This document shows, piece by piece, positions 11,524-21,545 of a stretch of 29,099 bases of DNA. This DNA is from Lingula anatina (taxonomy: Eukaryota; Brachiopoda; Lingulata; Lingulida; Lingulidae). The translations under genes were made by a program, and so were the position numbers. A model generated the notes under the pieces. The model searched no databases, was not told the origin of the DNA, and saw only the letters and a program-made list of their open reading frames with translations. The first letter of the stretch is position 1. Each line of letters starts with the position of its first letter. The stretch covers positions 167,625-196,723 of the forward strand of contig NW_019775617.1 of the NCBI RefSeq assembly GCF_001039355.2, read 5' to 3'.

Positions 11524-11680
11524 CTATTGCAGATCAGGATTGAACTCCTGGTGGTCAATCTTGCCGTCATCATTGGCGTCCATGTCGTCAAACACGACAT
11601 CATTGGCGGCCCTTTTCCCGTTCTTGCAATGACAGGTAACGGTATATTTAAGCGTTGCGAACCATCCACTCTTTTTCACA
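11524..11680 (-). pseudogene. Orphan duplicate of the EF-hand terminal exon
   Basis: This exon is 157 bp long, exactly the length of exon 3 of the Diedel-like gene at 3477-3321. It has the same TTTGTTTAG acceptor, the same incoming phase, the same stop position and an identical DANDDGKIDHQEF loop. The N-terminal half differs (VKKSGWFATLKYTVTCHCKN against VSTTGWYSTKKQIVACVCKN), yet the frame is intact and the cysteines are kept. Homology with the first copy continues into the upstream intron to about 11930, then stops. No partner exons with the Diedel cysteine pattern were seen up to 29099 on the minus strand. It is either an exon left by segmental duplication or the last exon of a second gene whose other exons lie elsewhere. 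Confidence 0.65.
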
Positions 11681-11835
11681 CTAAACAAATAATAAAAAGA
11701 TCTTAAATTCTTGTGAACATATTACTTTTCAGATATTCTGTACCAGCGATGTCAGCGATTACCTTTTATTAATATCGACTCTTTATCATTATTTTTAATA
11801 TTTTAATTCATTATTTTTCGCAATTTATTTCATCA

Positions 11836-11836
11836 C

Positions 11837-11885
<49 letters not shown>

Positions 11886-11887
11886 GC
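11836..11887. repeat. (ATT)n microsatellite
   Basis: About 17 ATT units followed by an A-run. The equivalent position in copy A (about 3640) has only a few units. Confidence 0.95.
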
Positions 11888-11930
11888 AAAAAAAAAAAAA
11901 AACGAATGTGTATAGAAAAGACAGAGAAAT

Positions 11931-12618
11931 GCACGTGAATATGTGGTAAAATTATCATGCATACACTACGAGCGTTCTTGTATATAGATGGTTTGCTCGT
12001 ACAACACTGCTTTTTAAATTGGCAAAAGTTGCACCTAATGCGCAGTTCACTCAAGCAGCAAGCAAACTTCAACAAATACACTCTCTACACATTGTTGCGG
12101 CGTATCTTAAAATACCATTTAAAGTCTTAGGAGACATTCAGAAAAGATTATCCGAATACTAACCGATCTGCCGAATAAATATTATGACCCACCCCTCTTC
12201 AAAAGCGCTGCCGCTGATACCCCTTCACACTGCCTCCACACGCGCCGTTAAAGCCTCTCTTACAACCCGTCGTGCGTGCTTAGAGATCGTGCGTCTTCGG
12301 AGTTCTCGTCAGACGTAGCGTTGTCGCAGGATGAAAATTAAATCGCAGCGGACGAAGTAGTAAGTACTTTATGAGTAGGTGTGTCGTGCTCTAAACGTGG
12401 GGCCCGCAAGAGGTCTGTACGCCTTTTTTTGGCAGNCCGGTACCCGTTATTATCAACATCCACACACTCAGCCACACACTCAATGTCAAATGACTACCAC
12501 ACAGATGCATTGAGAAACAACATGCACATGCACACGTATTAACTATATCATTGAACAACTAACTATATACAGTTCACGCTACAGTCCCCGCTCTTTATTA
12601 AGCTAACACGTTAAATTG
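11931..12618. other. Unassigned sequence, no gene seen
   Basis: No domain, splice structure or repeat partner was recognised between the end of duplication copy B and the LINE ORF1 stop. The part from 12440 to 12618 may be LINE 3' sequence. A single N lies at 12436. Confidence 0.4.
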
Positions 12619-13533
12619 TCATCTCAGCTTGTTGTCAATGTTATCGAACAGGTCGAATCTCTGTCGGCGCCCTTTGATATCCACTGCAAAAACCCTTCCG
12701 TTGAAATACCATGCAGAGTGCACCGATTCTCTCTCTTTGAGTGATCTAATTAACTCTGCATTATAGCGAGTAATGTGATTGTACATAAGGAAATGGTTTT
12801 TTTAGAGCTTGCCTGTGTTTGATGACGGCTATTTTCGATTCCGTATTCACAAATTTCGCAATAACGGGCCGAGATCCGCCGGCAGTGCCTGGGATTCGAT
12901 GAATAGTTAAAATTGATAATGGGTTAATATCTACATTGACCTTCTCCTTGAAAATCTTGCAGAGGTCAGCCCTTAGGTTTTCCTTGGGTTTTTCAATCCA
13001 GTTTCGAAATTTTATATTGTTCTTTTGTGAGTATTGCTGATTATGGTTCGCCATTTGTATGGCAGCTCTTGTTTGGTGACTATTTTCTTCTAGCTTCTCA
13101 GTTAACTTTCTGATTTCAGAGGCCTGTTTAGTTAGTTTTTCACGCAGTGATTCTGTCTCTAGGCACAACGCGTCAACTTTTTCAGTTTCAGCAGCTATCT
13201 TGGCCCTAAGATCTTGCTCCAACTTTCTTAAATTCATCTTTTAGTTCCTGTTTTATTTCGATCTTAAGCTGTGACAGAAATTCCATAACGTCAGATTTAC
13301 GTATCATCTCATTTTTGATTTCTGCCAATGTATTCTGGATCGTGCGGAGTTCATCTGCAGTTGGATTCTCTGTCGACTCCATGCTGTTGGTTCTTTTCTT
13401 CTTTGAAGGTGGTTTTCTTCCAGTTACACCAGATGATTTTGTCACAGAAGTAATAGAGTCAAGATTTAGTTGCACCAATTTTCTTTGTGTGTCAACATCT
13501 GTGGTCTTTTGTTCGTCTTGACCATCACTCGTG
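12619..13533 (-). pseudogene. LINE ORF1 (RNA-binding coiled-coil protein), frameshifted
   Basis: Three overlapping frames together give one retrotransposon ORF1 protein. The first frame (to about 13206) has a basic stretch (GRKPPSKKKRTNS) and the start of a coiled coil. The second (13237-12790) continues the coiled coil (AKIAAETEKVDALCLETESL) and enters an RRM-like part ending in LTIHRIPGTAGGSRPVIAKF, the usual ORF1p signature. The third (about 12790-12619) gives the C-terminal domain with SVHSAWYFNGRVFAVDIKG and RQRFDLFDNIDNKLR before a stop. Frame changes fall near 13225-13240 and at a seven-T run near 12790. ORF1p is a nucleic-acid chaperone that packages LINE RNA. No ORF2 (endonuclease/reverse transcriptase) follows before homology appears to end near the N at 12436. 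Confidence 0.78.
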
Positions 13534-14010
13534 ACACACTGAAATGCGCAATACACTGCAATACAGCGCAACACAGCGCAATACACTTGATAACACAAGT
13601 CCAGTTGCAAGTAAACACAGGAAAGGGTAATCTCAAATAAAATAGGGTGATATAAAAGCAAAATATAGTACATAGTAATTAATATTCCTGATACAACTTG
13701 ACCATTTTTTCATTGTTTGGTCAGCCGCCATGTTGGCGAGTAGCTCTTCTTGGCCAGTAATATATCCAAGAAGAGCCACTCGCCAACATGGCTGCCAACC
13801 GGACAATATAAAAGTCTTGCTGATTTGTTAAGTTATATCAACGATATTACTTACCTAGTAATATAGGTTGTTTTTATATCACCCTACTTTGCTGGGAATG
13901 GTCATTTCTTTTGTGTATTTGCAACTGGATTTGTTTTTTGAAGTGTATTGCACTGTGTTGCGCTGTATTGCGGTGTATTGCGCATTTCAGTCACACCGTG
14001 TGTGGGTGAC
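13520..14010. repeat. Head-to-head inverted LINE 5' regions (palindrome centred near 13759)
   Basis: The left arm (about 13520-13755) and right arm (about 13766-14010) are inverted copies. The tips are near-perfect: GGCGAGTAGCTCTTCTTGG against CCAAGAAGAGCCACTCGCC around an AT-rich 12-bp centre. Further out, both arms share the gcgcaatacac/gtgtattgcgc stretches and the TATATCACCCTA block. The left arm leads into the LINE ORF1 on the minus strand; the right arm points the other way and has no ORF1 after it. Confidence 0.75.
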
Positions 14011-14264
14011 ACACTTACTGGCCATGGCTACTTTTGTTTAGCGTAATTACGTAGGTGAACAGTAGTCACTTTGCCTTACCTAGGCACAAACAGAGGGTCG
14101 ATTTGAACAGAAAAATCCTCAAAATTTTTGCTAAATACTTGTCGTGGACGTTCAACTGGCTTGAGAAGTATTTAATCAACCGTCAACACTGACCATGCAC
14201 GTCTCAGCTGAGCCACACCTACAGTAGCTCGGACTGCTGCGGAAATAAGGTCCCAAGGCAAAAC

Positions 14265-14700
14265 CTTTACTTTTTAGTGACATTTTTGATAAAAAGGGAG
14301 CGTCAGACCGGAATATAGTCAAACTTATTTTTCACAAGTGCAAAGGAGAAAGAAATTTACTTTTTGGTGATATTTCTGACAACGAGGCAGTTTCGGAATT
14401 TATTTAAAATCGACGGATGTTTATAACAAGTTCACCGGAGTAATAATTCTAGTATTTTTATTGTTATTTCTGACAACGAGGCGGTTACGGAATATAGTCA
14501 AAATCAAACGGATGTTCATTTCAAGTCCACAGGAGTAATGGTTCTACGTTTTGGTGACATTTTTTTTTACTACGAGGCGGTTTCGGAATATACATGTGCT
14601 AGTTTTCAGACCATTCTCGTGCTACATGTAATTACAAATTCAAAGGGGGAATGCATTTGATTTTTACCGTTATATCTGATAAAGAGGAAGAATGAACAGC
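14265..14700. repeat. Degenerate ~95-bp tandem repeat, about five units
   Basis: The anchor TTTTGGTGATATTTCTGACAA followed by GAGGCGGTTTCGGAATATA recurs near 14271, 14363, 14455, 14550 and (partial) 14657. A second anchor, CACCGGAGTAAT, lies between. No coding potential is evident. Confidence 0.7.
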
Positions 14701-15290
14701 TTAAAAACAAAAGGTAAATAACACAATCCTCGTTAAAATTTATAGATTTACAAATAATTTGAATGCATGTGTGGCTTAAATGTAAGCTATTCCCCGTTTT
14801 CACACCATACCCATATGATATGACTTAGTGTAATAAAATGATAAATAATAATTGTTAAACGTGAAAAGTTTATGCTAATTTTTTAAGAGCGTAAGAGATT
14901 TTAAATTTGTCTACTGTCCACTATTCTCTTGATGCCAAGAATTAAGATCATATGTTCACTCTGCCTTTGGCTTTCAGCATTAAAAAGACCTCGACTGATT
15001 TAACCAAGATGTAGTCATGAAATTCTAGACTACATCGAGGTTAAATCCGAGTTTTCCGAGAGACGCTACGCAGAAATGTCGAGTGAAGCGAGACATTTTT
15101 GGGTAGCGGCTCGAGGTTGCCCTCGATCTTCACTGAAGCTTGCCTAGTAAATGGACAGGCTTCAGTGATCATCATATCGCCACGGTCATATAACATCCCT
15201 AGGTATGTATGCAGCCTTGCAGGGACATCCTTTTTAAGCCCTTCTATTCCCTGACTATTTAAAGGTCTGTAGCCGAAGTTTGGTGTCATT
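14701..15290. other. Unassigned sequence with a small hairpin
   Basis: An inverted pair (GATTTAACCAAGATGTAGTC near 14996 and GACTACATCGAGGTTAAATC near 15030) forms a short hairpin. An 82-aa antisense frame at 15041-15289 has no recognisable domain. Confidence 0.4.
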
Positions 15291-15295
15291 TGGAT

Positions 15296-15843
15296 CAGGC
15301 CTACCCAACTACCAGACTCGGCACCTAAGGATCCTGAATTAACCGGTATATCGGACCACGCTACCCGTTTTCAAGGTGTGTGTCAGATCGCATTTCGGTG
15401 TATCATACCCGAGAACAAATTTTGTAGCACGACTGCGGGCTCATCCACGCTCGGCTGAACAACCTTAAACTGTACTCTTACTTTAGAGTACTAGTTATTG
15501 TCTCTATGGGGACATATGGGGACTTTACGACATTCGGTTTGAATGTTTTAACCACTTTTGATAGGGCTTTTTTGCATTGTATTAGATTAATGTGGCAATC
15601 TAAGGTTCATCTAGGTGGCTTTCAAATTTATGCACCCGGTTTTAAAATCATATAGCGATTTTACGACAATCGTTTACTATCCAATCAAGGTGACAGCCGA
15701 GCATGCCAGGGCTCATCCTGTCGGTGTTCTGGCTGATACTCCGAAATGCGATCTGACACACACCTTGAAAACGGGTAGTGTGGTCCGATATACCGGTTAA
15801 TTCAGGATCCTTAGGTGCAGAGTCTGGTAGTTGGGTAGGCCTG
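15296..15843. mobile_element. Foldback/MITE-like element with ~103-bp inverted repeats and 5-bp TSD
   Basis: The terminal inverted repeats run from CAGGCCTACCCAACTACCAG at the left to the matching CTGGTAGTTGGGTAGGCCTG at the right, about 103 bp each. The element is flanked on both sides by TGGAT (15291-15295 and 15844-15848), read as a 5-bp target-site duplication. The 340-bp interior encodes nothing recognisable. It is non-autonomous; the superfamily is not assigned. Confidence 0.75.
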
Positions 15844-15869
15844 TGGATAGTTTATGTCGACAAGGTAGC

Positions 15870-16260
15870 ACTCTCAAATAAGCAAGGTAAGTGACTTTTG
15901 CAAAATGTCCCTGCTCACAAGTCTGTCATTGCCATGGCTGCAATCAATGAGTGTGGCTTTGAACTGATAGAACATCCACCTTATTCGCCTGATCTTGCTC
16001 CCTCTGACAATTATCTATTTCCCAAATTGAAAAAGGCCATTTCAGGTACTCACTTTGTGGCAGATGATGACGTCATACGTGAAGTGGAGGGGTTTCTGAA
16101 CGGCCAAGAGAAGGACTTCTATAAAAGTGGCATAGAGGCTCTTAAAACTCGCTGGCAAAGTGTATAGATACTCAAGGAGATTATGTTGAAAATTAAAGAA
16201 AAATACTTGTAAAATGTGTACCCCTTCTATATGAGGCTCACTACTTATCAATCAGCCCTC
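15870..16260 (+). pseudogene. mariner-type transposase, C-terminal remnant with right terminal repeat
   Basis: The reading frame at about 15898-16167 encodes the last ~90 residues of a mariner transposase, including ELIEHPPYSPDLAPSDNYLF, which contains the third catalytic Asp (APSD), and FLNGQEKDFYKSGIEALKTR. The second catalytic Asp, normally in HDNAPAH, is lost (it reads LQNVPAH). Everything upstream is missing. After the stop come about 70 bp of 3' sequence ending in ACTTATCAATCAGCCCTCGTA, the typical mariner terminus, which abuts a (TA)n tract at 16262. The left terminal repeat was not found, so the copy is dead and 5'-truncated. Confidence 0.85.

Positions 16261-16261
<1 letters not shown>

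Positions 16262-16334
<73 letters not shown>
16262..16334. repeat. (TA)n microsatellite and T-run abutting the mariner end
   Basis: Alternating TA to about 16317, then a run of T. The mariner right terminus ends at the first TA, consistent with TA target use. Confidence 0.95.
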
Positions 16335-16398
16335 CAAAAATTTGTATTATTATTATTATCATTTTACATTGTTATTATTATTTTGAATAGCACTTTAC

Positions 16399-19300
16399 CT
16401 TTGTGCAAAAGTTTGGAATGTGTTGAACAAGTTGTTCTGCCCCAACGTATGTACACTGCCCCACCATGGTTGGTATTGGCTGGTAGGCCTGAAAACACAT
16501 ATTAAACCTAGAGAAACACATTGGACTGGTAAACACTGCCTCACAATGGCTGATATTACTCATACACCAGATACCATATGAAAACTAACACTTAAAGAAC
16601 AGACATCTTAATGATCAACTTACTAGTAATGTTGCACAAGTTTTATCCAGTTAATAGCTGTCTCTAAACTAAAAAAACTAAAACATTTAAAAAATGGATG
16701 AAAATTGAATGCACTAATGAAGTCCTATCAATGCAATTAAAGTGTAGAACGTATTCCCTAATTAATAAAAAGAGATTCACGTATACTGTGCATAGGTAAA
16801 GCACCAGACAAACCTGTAGGTGGCACCCCTTTCTGAACTCCATAATGACCATCAATTTTTAATTATAAAATATTAGTATCACGGATATTCAGAAAATGTG
16901 ACTAGCAAAGGTCTTCAGACCCATGGAACTTCAAAGTCACGACTTGAAAATGCCAAAATGTAAACATGACAGCACTGTTCTGAAATGGGTTTATTTCCAT
17001 TTTTAACACTTTTTTAACATAAAACTAAATAAACATTTTACTGCCATTTTTATATGACCAACTGAGAAAATTGATGAGATTGGGAAAGTATCAATAGAAC
17101 AGTGTTAAATGTCCGATTTCCTCCATTCTGAGATTCTGAACATAGTGGATGATTGAATCTGACAAACTGCAATGATATGAGTTTATTTCCATTTTTGACA
17201 CTATATTACACAATACATAATAAAAAGTTCACCATCATTTTTACATAATCAACTAACAATGTTGTAAAGATGCAGAAAATATCAAACAAACACTTTTACA
17301 TATCTTATTAGTTCAATAATGAGACTGTTAACATGCCTAAAAATTGAATCTGAGGAAATGTGAAAAAAACAGTATAACTTCTAAAATAATGCCCCGATTA
17401 TGCTGATTTTCAAACTCAACCTGCATTTTAGCAGGATTGACAACTCCTGTGAGTATAATGACAATTGGCCAATCTGTTTTTCCTATATTGTGTTATCTGT
17501 GTTGCATATATATTGAAAAAAGTGAAAAAACAGCATAACTTCCCTAAAAATGGCCCGATCATGCTGATTTTCGAACTTGACCTGCATATTATGAATATTC
17601 ATCAGTTTTGTAAGTTTCAAGCCAAAAAGTAAAATGGTTTTCCACTTATCGTGTTATCGGTGCTGCATATATGCTGAAAAAAGTGAAAAAACAGCATAAA
17701 TTCTCTAAAAGTGACCCGATCATGCTGATTTTCGAACTTGACCTGCATGTTATAAATATTCATCAGTTCTGTAAATTTGAATACAAAATGTAAAACGCTA
17801 TCCCACTTATCGTGTTATCGCTGAGTGCATGGCGACGGCCACGGCCACGGCGACGACAGACGCAGGTGATGGCTATATGTACAGACACATCTGTGTCTGT
17901 ACATAAAAACATTTTTCCACTTATCGTGTTATTGGTGCTGCATATATGCTGAAAAAAGTGAAAAAACAGCATAAATTCCCTAAAAGTGACCCGATGATGC
18001 TGATTTTCGAACTTGACCTGCGTATTATGAATATTCATCAGTTCTGTAAGTTTCAAGCCAAAAGGTAAAATGGTTTTTCCACTTATCATGTTATCAGTGC
18101 TGCACATATGCTGAAAAAGTGAAAAAACAGCATAAATTCCCTAAAAGTGACCCGATCATGTTGATTTTAGAACTTGACCTGCGTATTATGAATATTCATC
18201 AGTTCTGTAAGTTTCAAGCCAAAAGGTAAAATGGTTTTCCACTTATCGTGTTATCAGTGCTGCATATATGCTGAAAAAGTGAAAAAACAGCATAAATTCC
18301 CTAAAAGTGACCCAATCATGCTGATTTTCGAACTTGACCTGCATATTATGAATATTCATCAGTTCTGTAAATTTGAATACAAAATGTAAAACGGTATTCC
18401 ACTTATCGTGTTATTGCTGAGTGCACGGCAACGGCGACGGCGACGACAGACGCAGGTGACAGCTATATGTACAGACACATCTGTACATAAAAATGTCTGT
18501 ACATAAAAATGTAAAGAGTAATTAAAGAGCATAGGACATTAGAGTTATTAGACAAACCTGTTGTAGTTGGCATGCCAATCTGAACTCCAAGTTGCCTCAG
18601 CATTTGTCTCAGGTTGTCTAAGGTTAGAGAAACTGATTCCCCTTTTGGTCCCGGTGGTCCCTTAAAAAAACAATGTGTGAAACATACTTAGCCTATTAGC
18701 TTCTATTACATTAAGACTGGGTTCCCATGCTAGATCGATCCATCTGGATTGGTCTAACTCCCTGGGAAGTCTCACTAAATTGCCGTCAACTAACTGGCTC
18801 AAATGTCTGTCACGCCTACAGAATCGGCTAGGGTGTAAATATAATTACCCCCCTAACAGCCTTAATAGGCATGACAGACATTTAAGCTGGTTAAGTTGAT
18901 AACAATTTAGTGAGGCTCCCCAGGGAGATAGATCGGTCCAAATATCTGTGGGATTGGTCCCTAATAAACCTACATTGTAGTATGGTTACTACTGATACAA
19001 TATTATGTGCATCATTAGATAGATTAATTTCGCATACTAAGACAATTTGAACGTTTATCTTAGGATACTCTTTTTCTTAATCAAATGTGATATATTTTCA
19101 TGATATTTGAAGGTTTGAACAAGATACAAAGGGTTAAAAGTTATCAGTACATAGTTTGTATGAATAACGGAGTTTGAATTATTATGTTTCCAATTTTTAA
19201 CCTATGTCAAACGTGAGACATGGCTCTGAATTGTAAAGCTAGGGAATAACCTTACTTTTATTACTTTTAGAAAAAGGTTTTTGATATTCTGTTCACACAG

Positions 19301-20566
19301 ATACATGTATCAAATAACTCATAGTATTACATGTATGTAGCAGATTATTCTAATGGCTTTATATCTGCATATAATCAACTTGTTTATAAATGCCATAAGT
19401 AAGAATCTCATTGCTTTATTATCAAGCATTTTTTGTAAAATTATTTTTTAGAATTATACATTTTTTTTCTTTGCAAAATTATGATATATGGATGCACATA
19501 TTTCAATAGAAAAAGCTGTTTATTCTTAAATAACATCTTGTACATAATTATTTGTAAAGTAAGTCTGGAAAATTAAGTAAACCTGGAATCCATCCCTGCC
19601 ATCTCTTCCTGGAGGTCCCTGGGGTCCTTGTACACAGACTGAACTCGCCACTAAAATAAAGGACACAGATATAAGTTGATTTGAATAACTGGTTTTCAAC
19701 AATGAGACTGAAGCTGTAAGCTGTCCCTAAACTATTAAGCATACTTTAAAGATATAAGACAGCCAAAAGGTACTGCTGAAATACTGCTAGGGGAATAACA
19801 GAATTAATAAACATTTGAATAAACATTTGAATGTATGCTTAGAAATTGGAGTCTAATGCATCTTCACATTTTTTTATTAAACGTTAAACATATACTTTTA
19901 GTTGCTTTTTTTTATCATGTTTAGCAATATTCCTCAGGTTATATTGTGTAAAAATGGTGTAAACAAGTCAACATATTAAGAACTATTACAAGTAATTTAG
20001 CTTACAGTTTCCTTGCTGCACTTGTCTCTTGGTAATGGAATGCTTTCCATAGTGAAACTTTGCTCTGTATTTTTCAGCAGCCATGGTGGTTTGCCCATCA
20101 AGCTTCACCTTGTCTTTCTGAATATCTGACTTATTTGAAAGTGAAAGAAAAATTAATCATAGTTTTAATTGGTCTACAGATATGTGATTTTTAGATCATG
20201 GGAATTGTAGAACTTAGATTGCTAATTATTGTGTTTGTTTTAACTATTTATTGACATTTAAGTTAATCATTGGTAAAAACTACAATCATGCCGAGAGACA
20301 AAATTCAAAGCCCAAAATACCTTAAGTTGTTTGTTCTCCAGTCTGACTGCAGCAACCTCAGCCTCAAGTTTTTTCATTTTTTGTTCTTGTCTGTTTAGTT
20401 TTCTAACTAGATTTTTTATCTCTAGTTCTTGCCTGTCCACTCTTTCAACCAGTTTCATCAAAGCATCATTATTGACATCAGCATGATGTTGTAAAGTTGA
20501 TGTTACTACTGTAATAACAGCAGCTTGTACAAAGAGAAATATTAACTTGGTCATGGTGTACACCAT
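16399..20566 (-). CDS. Secreted coiled-coil collagen-like protein with short-chain collagen C4-type domain (3' end not found)
   Basis: Five exons on the minus strand join in phase: 20566-20321, 20129-20006, 19650-19583, 18660-18558 and 16488-16399. The protein starts with a hydrophobic signal peptide (TKLIFLFVQAAVITVV), then a heptad-like coiled coil at about residues 35-82. Exon 2 carries a dibasic site (ITKR before QVQQG) that could be a furin-type cleavage. Exons 3 and 4 give eight uninterrupted Gly-X-Y triplets across an intron (GPQGPPGRDGRDGFQ, then GPPGPKGES). Exon 5 encodes GGAVYIRWGRTTC, the hallmark opening of the short-chain collagen C4 family common in molluscs and sponges. The product is therefore probably an oligomeric extracellular protein; coiled coils commonly trimerise such collagens. 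Exon 5 ends in phase 1 at a good GTAAAG donor, but I found no following C4 exon down to 5640, so the gene may be truncated or continue far away. An alternative start is the Met at residue 5. The exon 2 acceptor could be 20129 or 20117. Confidence 0.82.
16808..16838 (-). pseudogene. Fragment duplicating the 3' end of collagen-like exon 4
   Basis: On the minus strand this reads GGAGTTCAGAAAGGGGTGCC then CACCTACAG and GTTTGTCTGG. Exon 4 (18660-18558) ends GGAGTTCAGATTGGCATGCC then AACTACAACAG and GTTTGTCT. Frame, donor and some following intron sequence correspond, with one codon fewer. Upstream, homology stops exactly where the 160-bp-unit element begins (16842). It looks like a remnant of a duplicated exon. 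Confidence 0.6.
16842..18510. mobile_element. Pearl/BIV160-like element with six ~160-bp core units (copy 2)
   Basis: The left boundary CATAATGACCATCAATTTTT is shared with 8381. From about 17350 a unit of ~160 bp repeats: GTGAAAAAACAGCATAA, GACCCGATCATGCTGATTTT, ATGAATATTCATCAG. Unit starts fall near 17360, 17521, 17678, 17957, 18118 and 18278. Two units are followed by a GC-rich GGCGACGGC stretch and a 12-bp palindrome TGTACAGACACA-TC-TGTGTCTGTACA (17878-17903; decayed at 18470). It lies in the last intron of the collagen-like gene. The family assignment rests on unit length and architecture recalled from bivalves. Confidence 0.65.
18715..18965. mobile_element. Foldback element in intron 3 of the collagen-like gene
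   Basis: CTCCCTGGGAAGTCTCACTA at 18758 pairs with TAGTGAGGCTCCCCAGGGAG at 18908, and AAATGTCTGTCACGCCTA pairs with TAGGCATGACAGACATTT. The arms are about 110 bp with a centre near 18840. End points are approximate and no target-site duplication was fixed. Confidence 0.6.
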
Positions 20567-20655
20567 AGTAGGGATTATATATACAGTGGGTCTTTAACCT
20601 GGGTCCTTTACTCAGACTAGCAGTTGATATGATAATTATTAATAGATGTATTTTG

Positions 20656-20665
20656 TTTATATAAA
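20656..20665 (-). promoter_or_regulatory. Candidate TATA box of the collagen-like gene
   Basis: TTTATATAAA lies about 90 bp upstream of the start codon at 20566. A start about 30 bp downstream would leave a ~60-bp 5' UTR. A second TATATATA at about 20576-20584 is too close to the ATG to serve it. Confidence 0.3.
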
Positions 20666-20690
20666 GAGATATAACTAGACCAAGCTGCAA

Positions 20691-21155
20691 TTCATGTCAC
20701 CTTCATATATGTTTGTTTGGCACAGTTTGATATGTAGCCAAGGTTTTAAACTAGTTTTTGGTGTATCTCTCCAGTCTACATATGTTGTGCACATTCAGAT
20801 GAAAATTATTTTTATCTCTTAGTTAAATTCAATTAAAATAACCAAAAATTATTGTACTTTATGGCTATTTTATATATTATACAGACACAAATGGGTATCA
20901 AAAGTACATTATGTTTTCTTTTATTCACTTTTCACAAAAAACTTACAACCAAAACGAAGTCATTTGCCTTATTTATTAATAATTAATGTTAAAATCAATT
21001 AAGTTGATAAAATGCTATTGGTGTGAAGCACGTACTGGATGTAAAGCAAAACATAAAACAAAAAAGCATATTTTAATGATTACCTATCACCATATTTCTT
21101 GGAAGTGCCACTTAAAATTCAACATGGGGAGTTTTTATGCATGTGTCAGTTTGTA
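20691..21155. other. AT-rich intergenic region, nothing recognised
   Basis: It lies between the collagen-like gene's 5' end and the truncated TIR element. No coding, RNA or repeat features were recognised. Confidence 0.5.
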
Positions 21156-21156
21156 T

Positions 21157-21545
21157 TAGGGAGGTCAGGTCACACCGCTCACGCAGTCGAAAACGGGAAG
21201 AAATCTGACCTCGCTGTTTGTTTTCCATCATAACTTCCAAGATTTGGGTCCTATGATAAATATGAAAATATATTTAAAAAGTGCATTGAATGGGCTTTCG
21301 AACAATATGTGTAACAATGTATCATGTCTCTGTTGTAAGCCTCCAGCCACGAAAATGCTGCGAGAAATCGCCGGTGATTTTACTTCCTCGCTTGGTTCCC
21401 ACTACATGTATTTACGAATTTTGCTCAACATGCGCGTTTCGCGCCATTTTTCTAAAAGCTCCGTACGGCGTCCCGGATGTTATTTCCTCATATTTGGACA
21501 CATATTCATGAGAAAAATGAATCAAGCGTTCGAGTTACAGAAGTT
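21157..21545. mobile_element. Truncated copy of the same TIR transposon (left end only)
   Basis: It starts with TAGGGAGGTCAGGTCAC and runs nearly identical to 21754-22140, including the stretch containing CTGCGAGAAATCGCCGGTG. Homology ends close to the N at 21551. Two reading frames of about 100 aa here are shared with the second copy but look like non-coding shadows. Confidence 0.75.

Larger units (their letters stand above)
9322..11930. repeat. Segmental duplication, copy B
   Basis: This is the direct counterpart of 1815-3740. Where copy A has a (TA)n tract (2973-3041), copy B has about 700 bp of unrelated sequence (10549-11248). Past the (ATT)n tract at 11836-11887 the similarity fades at about 11930. 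Confidence 0.8.

Noticed and set aside
15041-15289. 82-aa antisense frame starting MTPNFGYRP
   Set aside because: No recognisable domain and no splice partners; it could be a repeat fragment, but I cannot name it.
16842-18510. CRISPR-like or centromeric array
   Set aside because: The unit is ~160 bp without spacers, occurs in a eukaryotic intron and has transposon-like boundaries shared with another locus.
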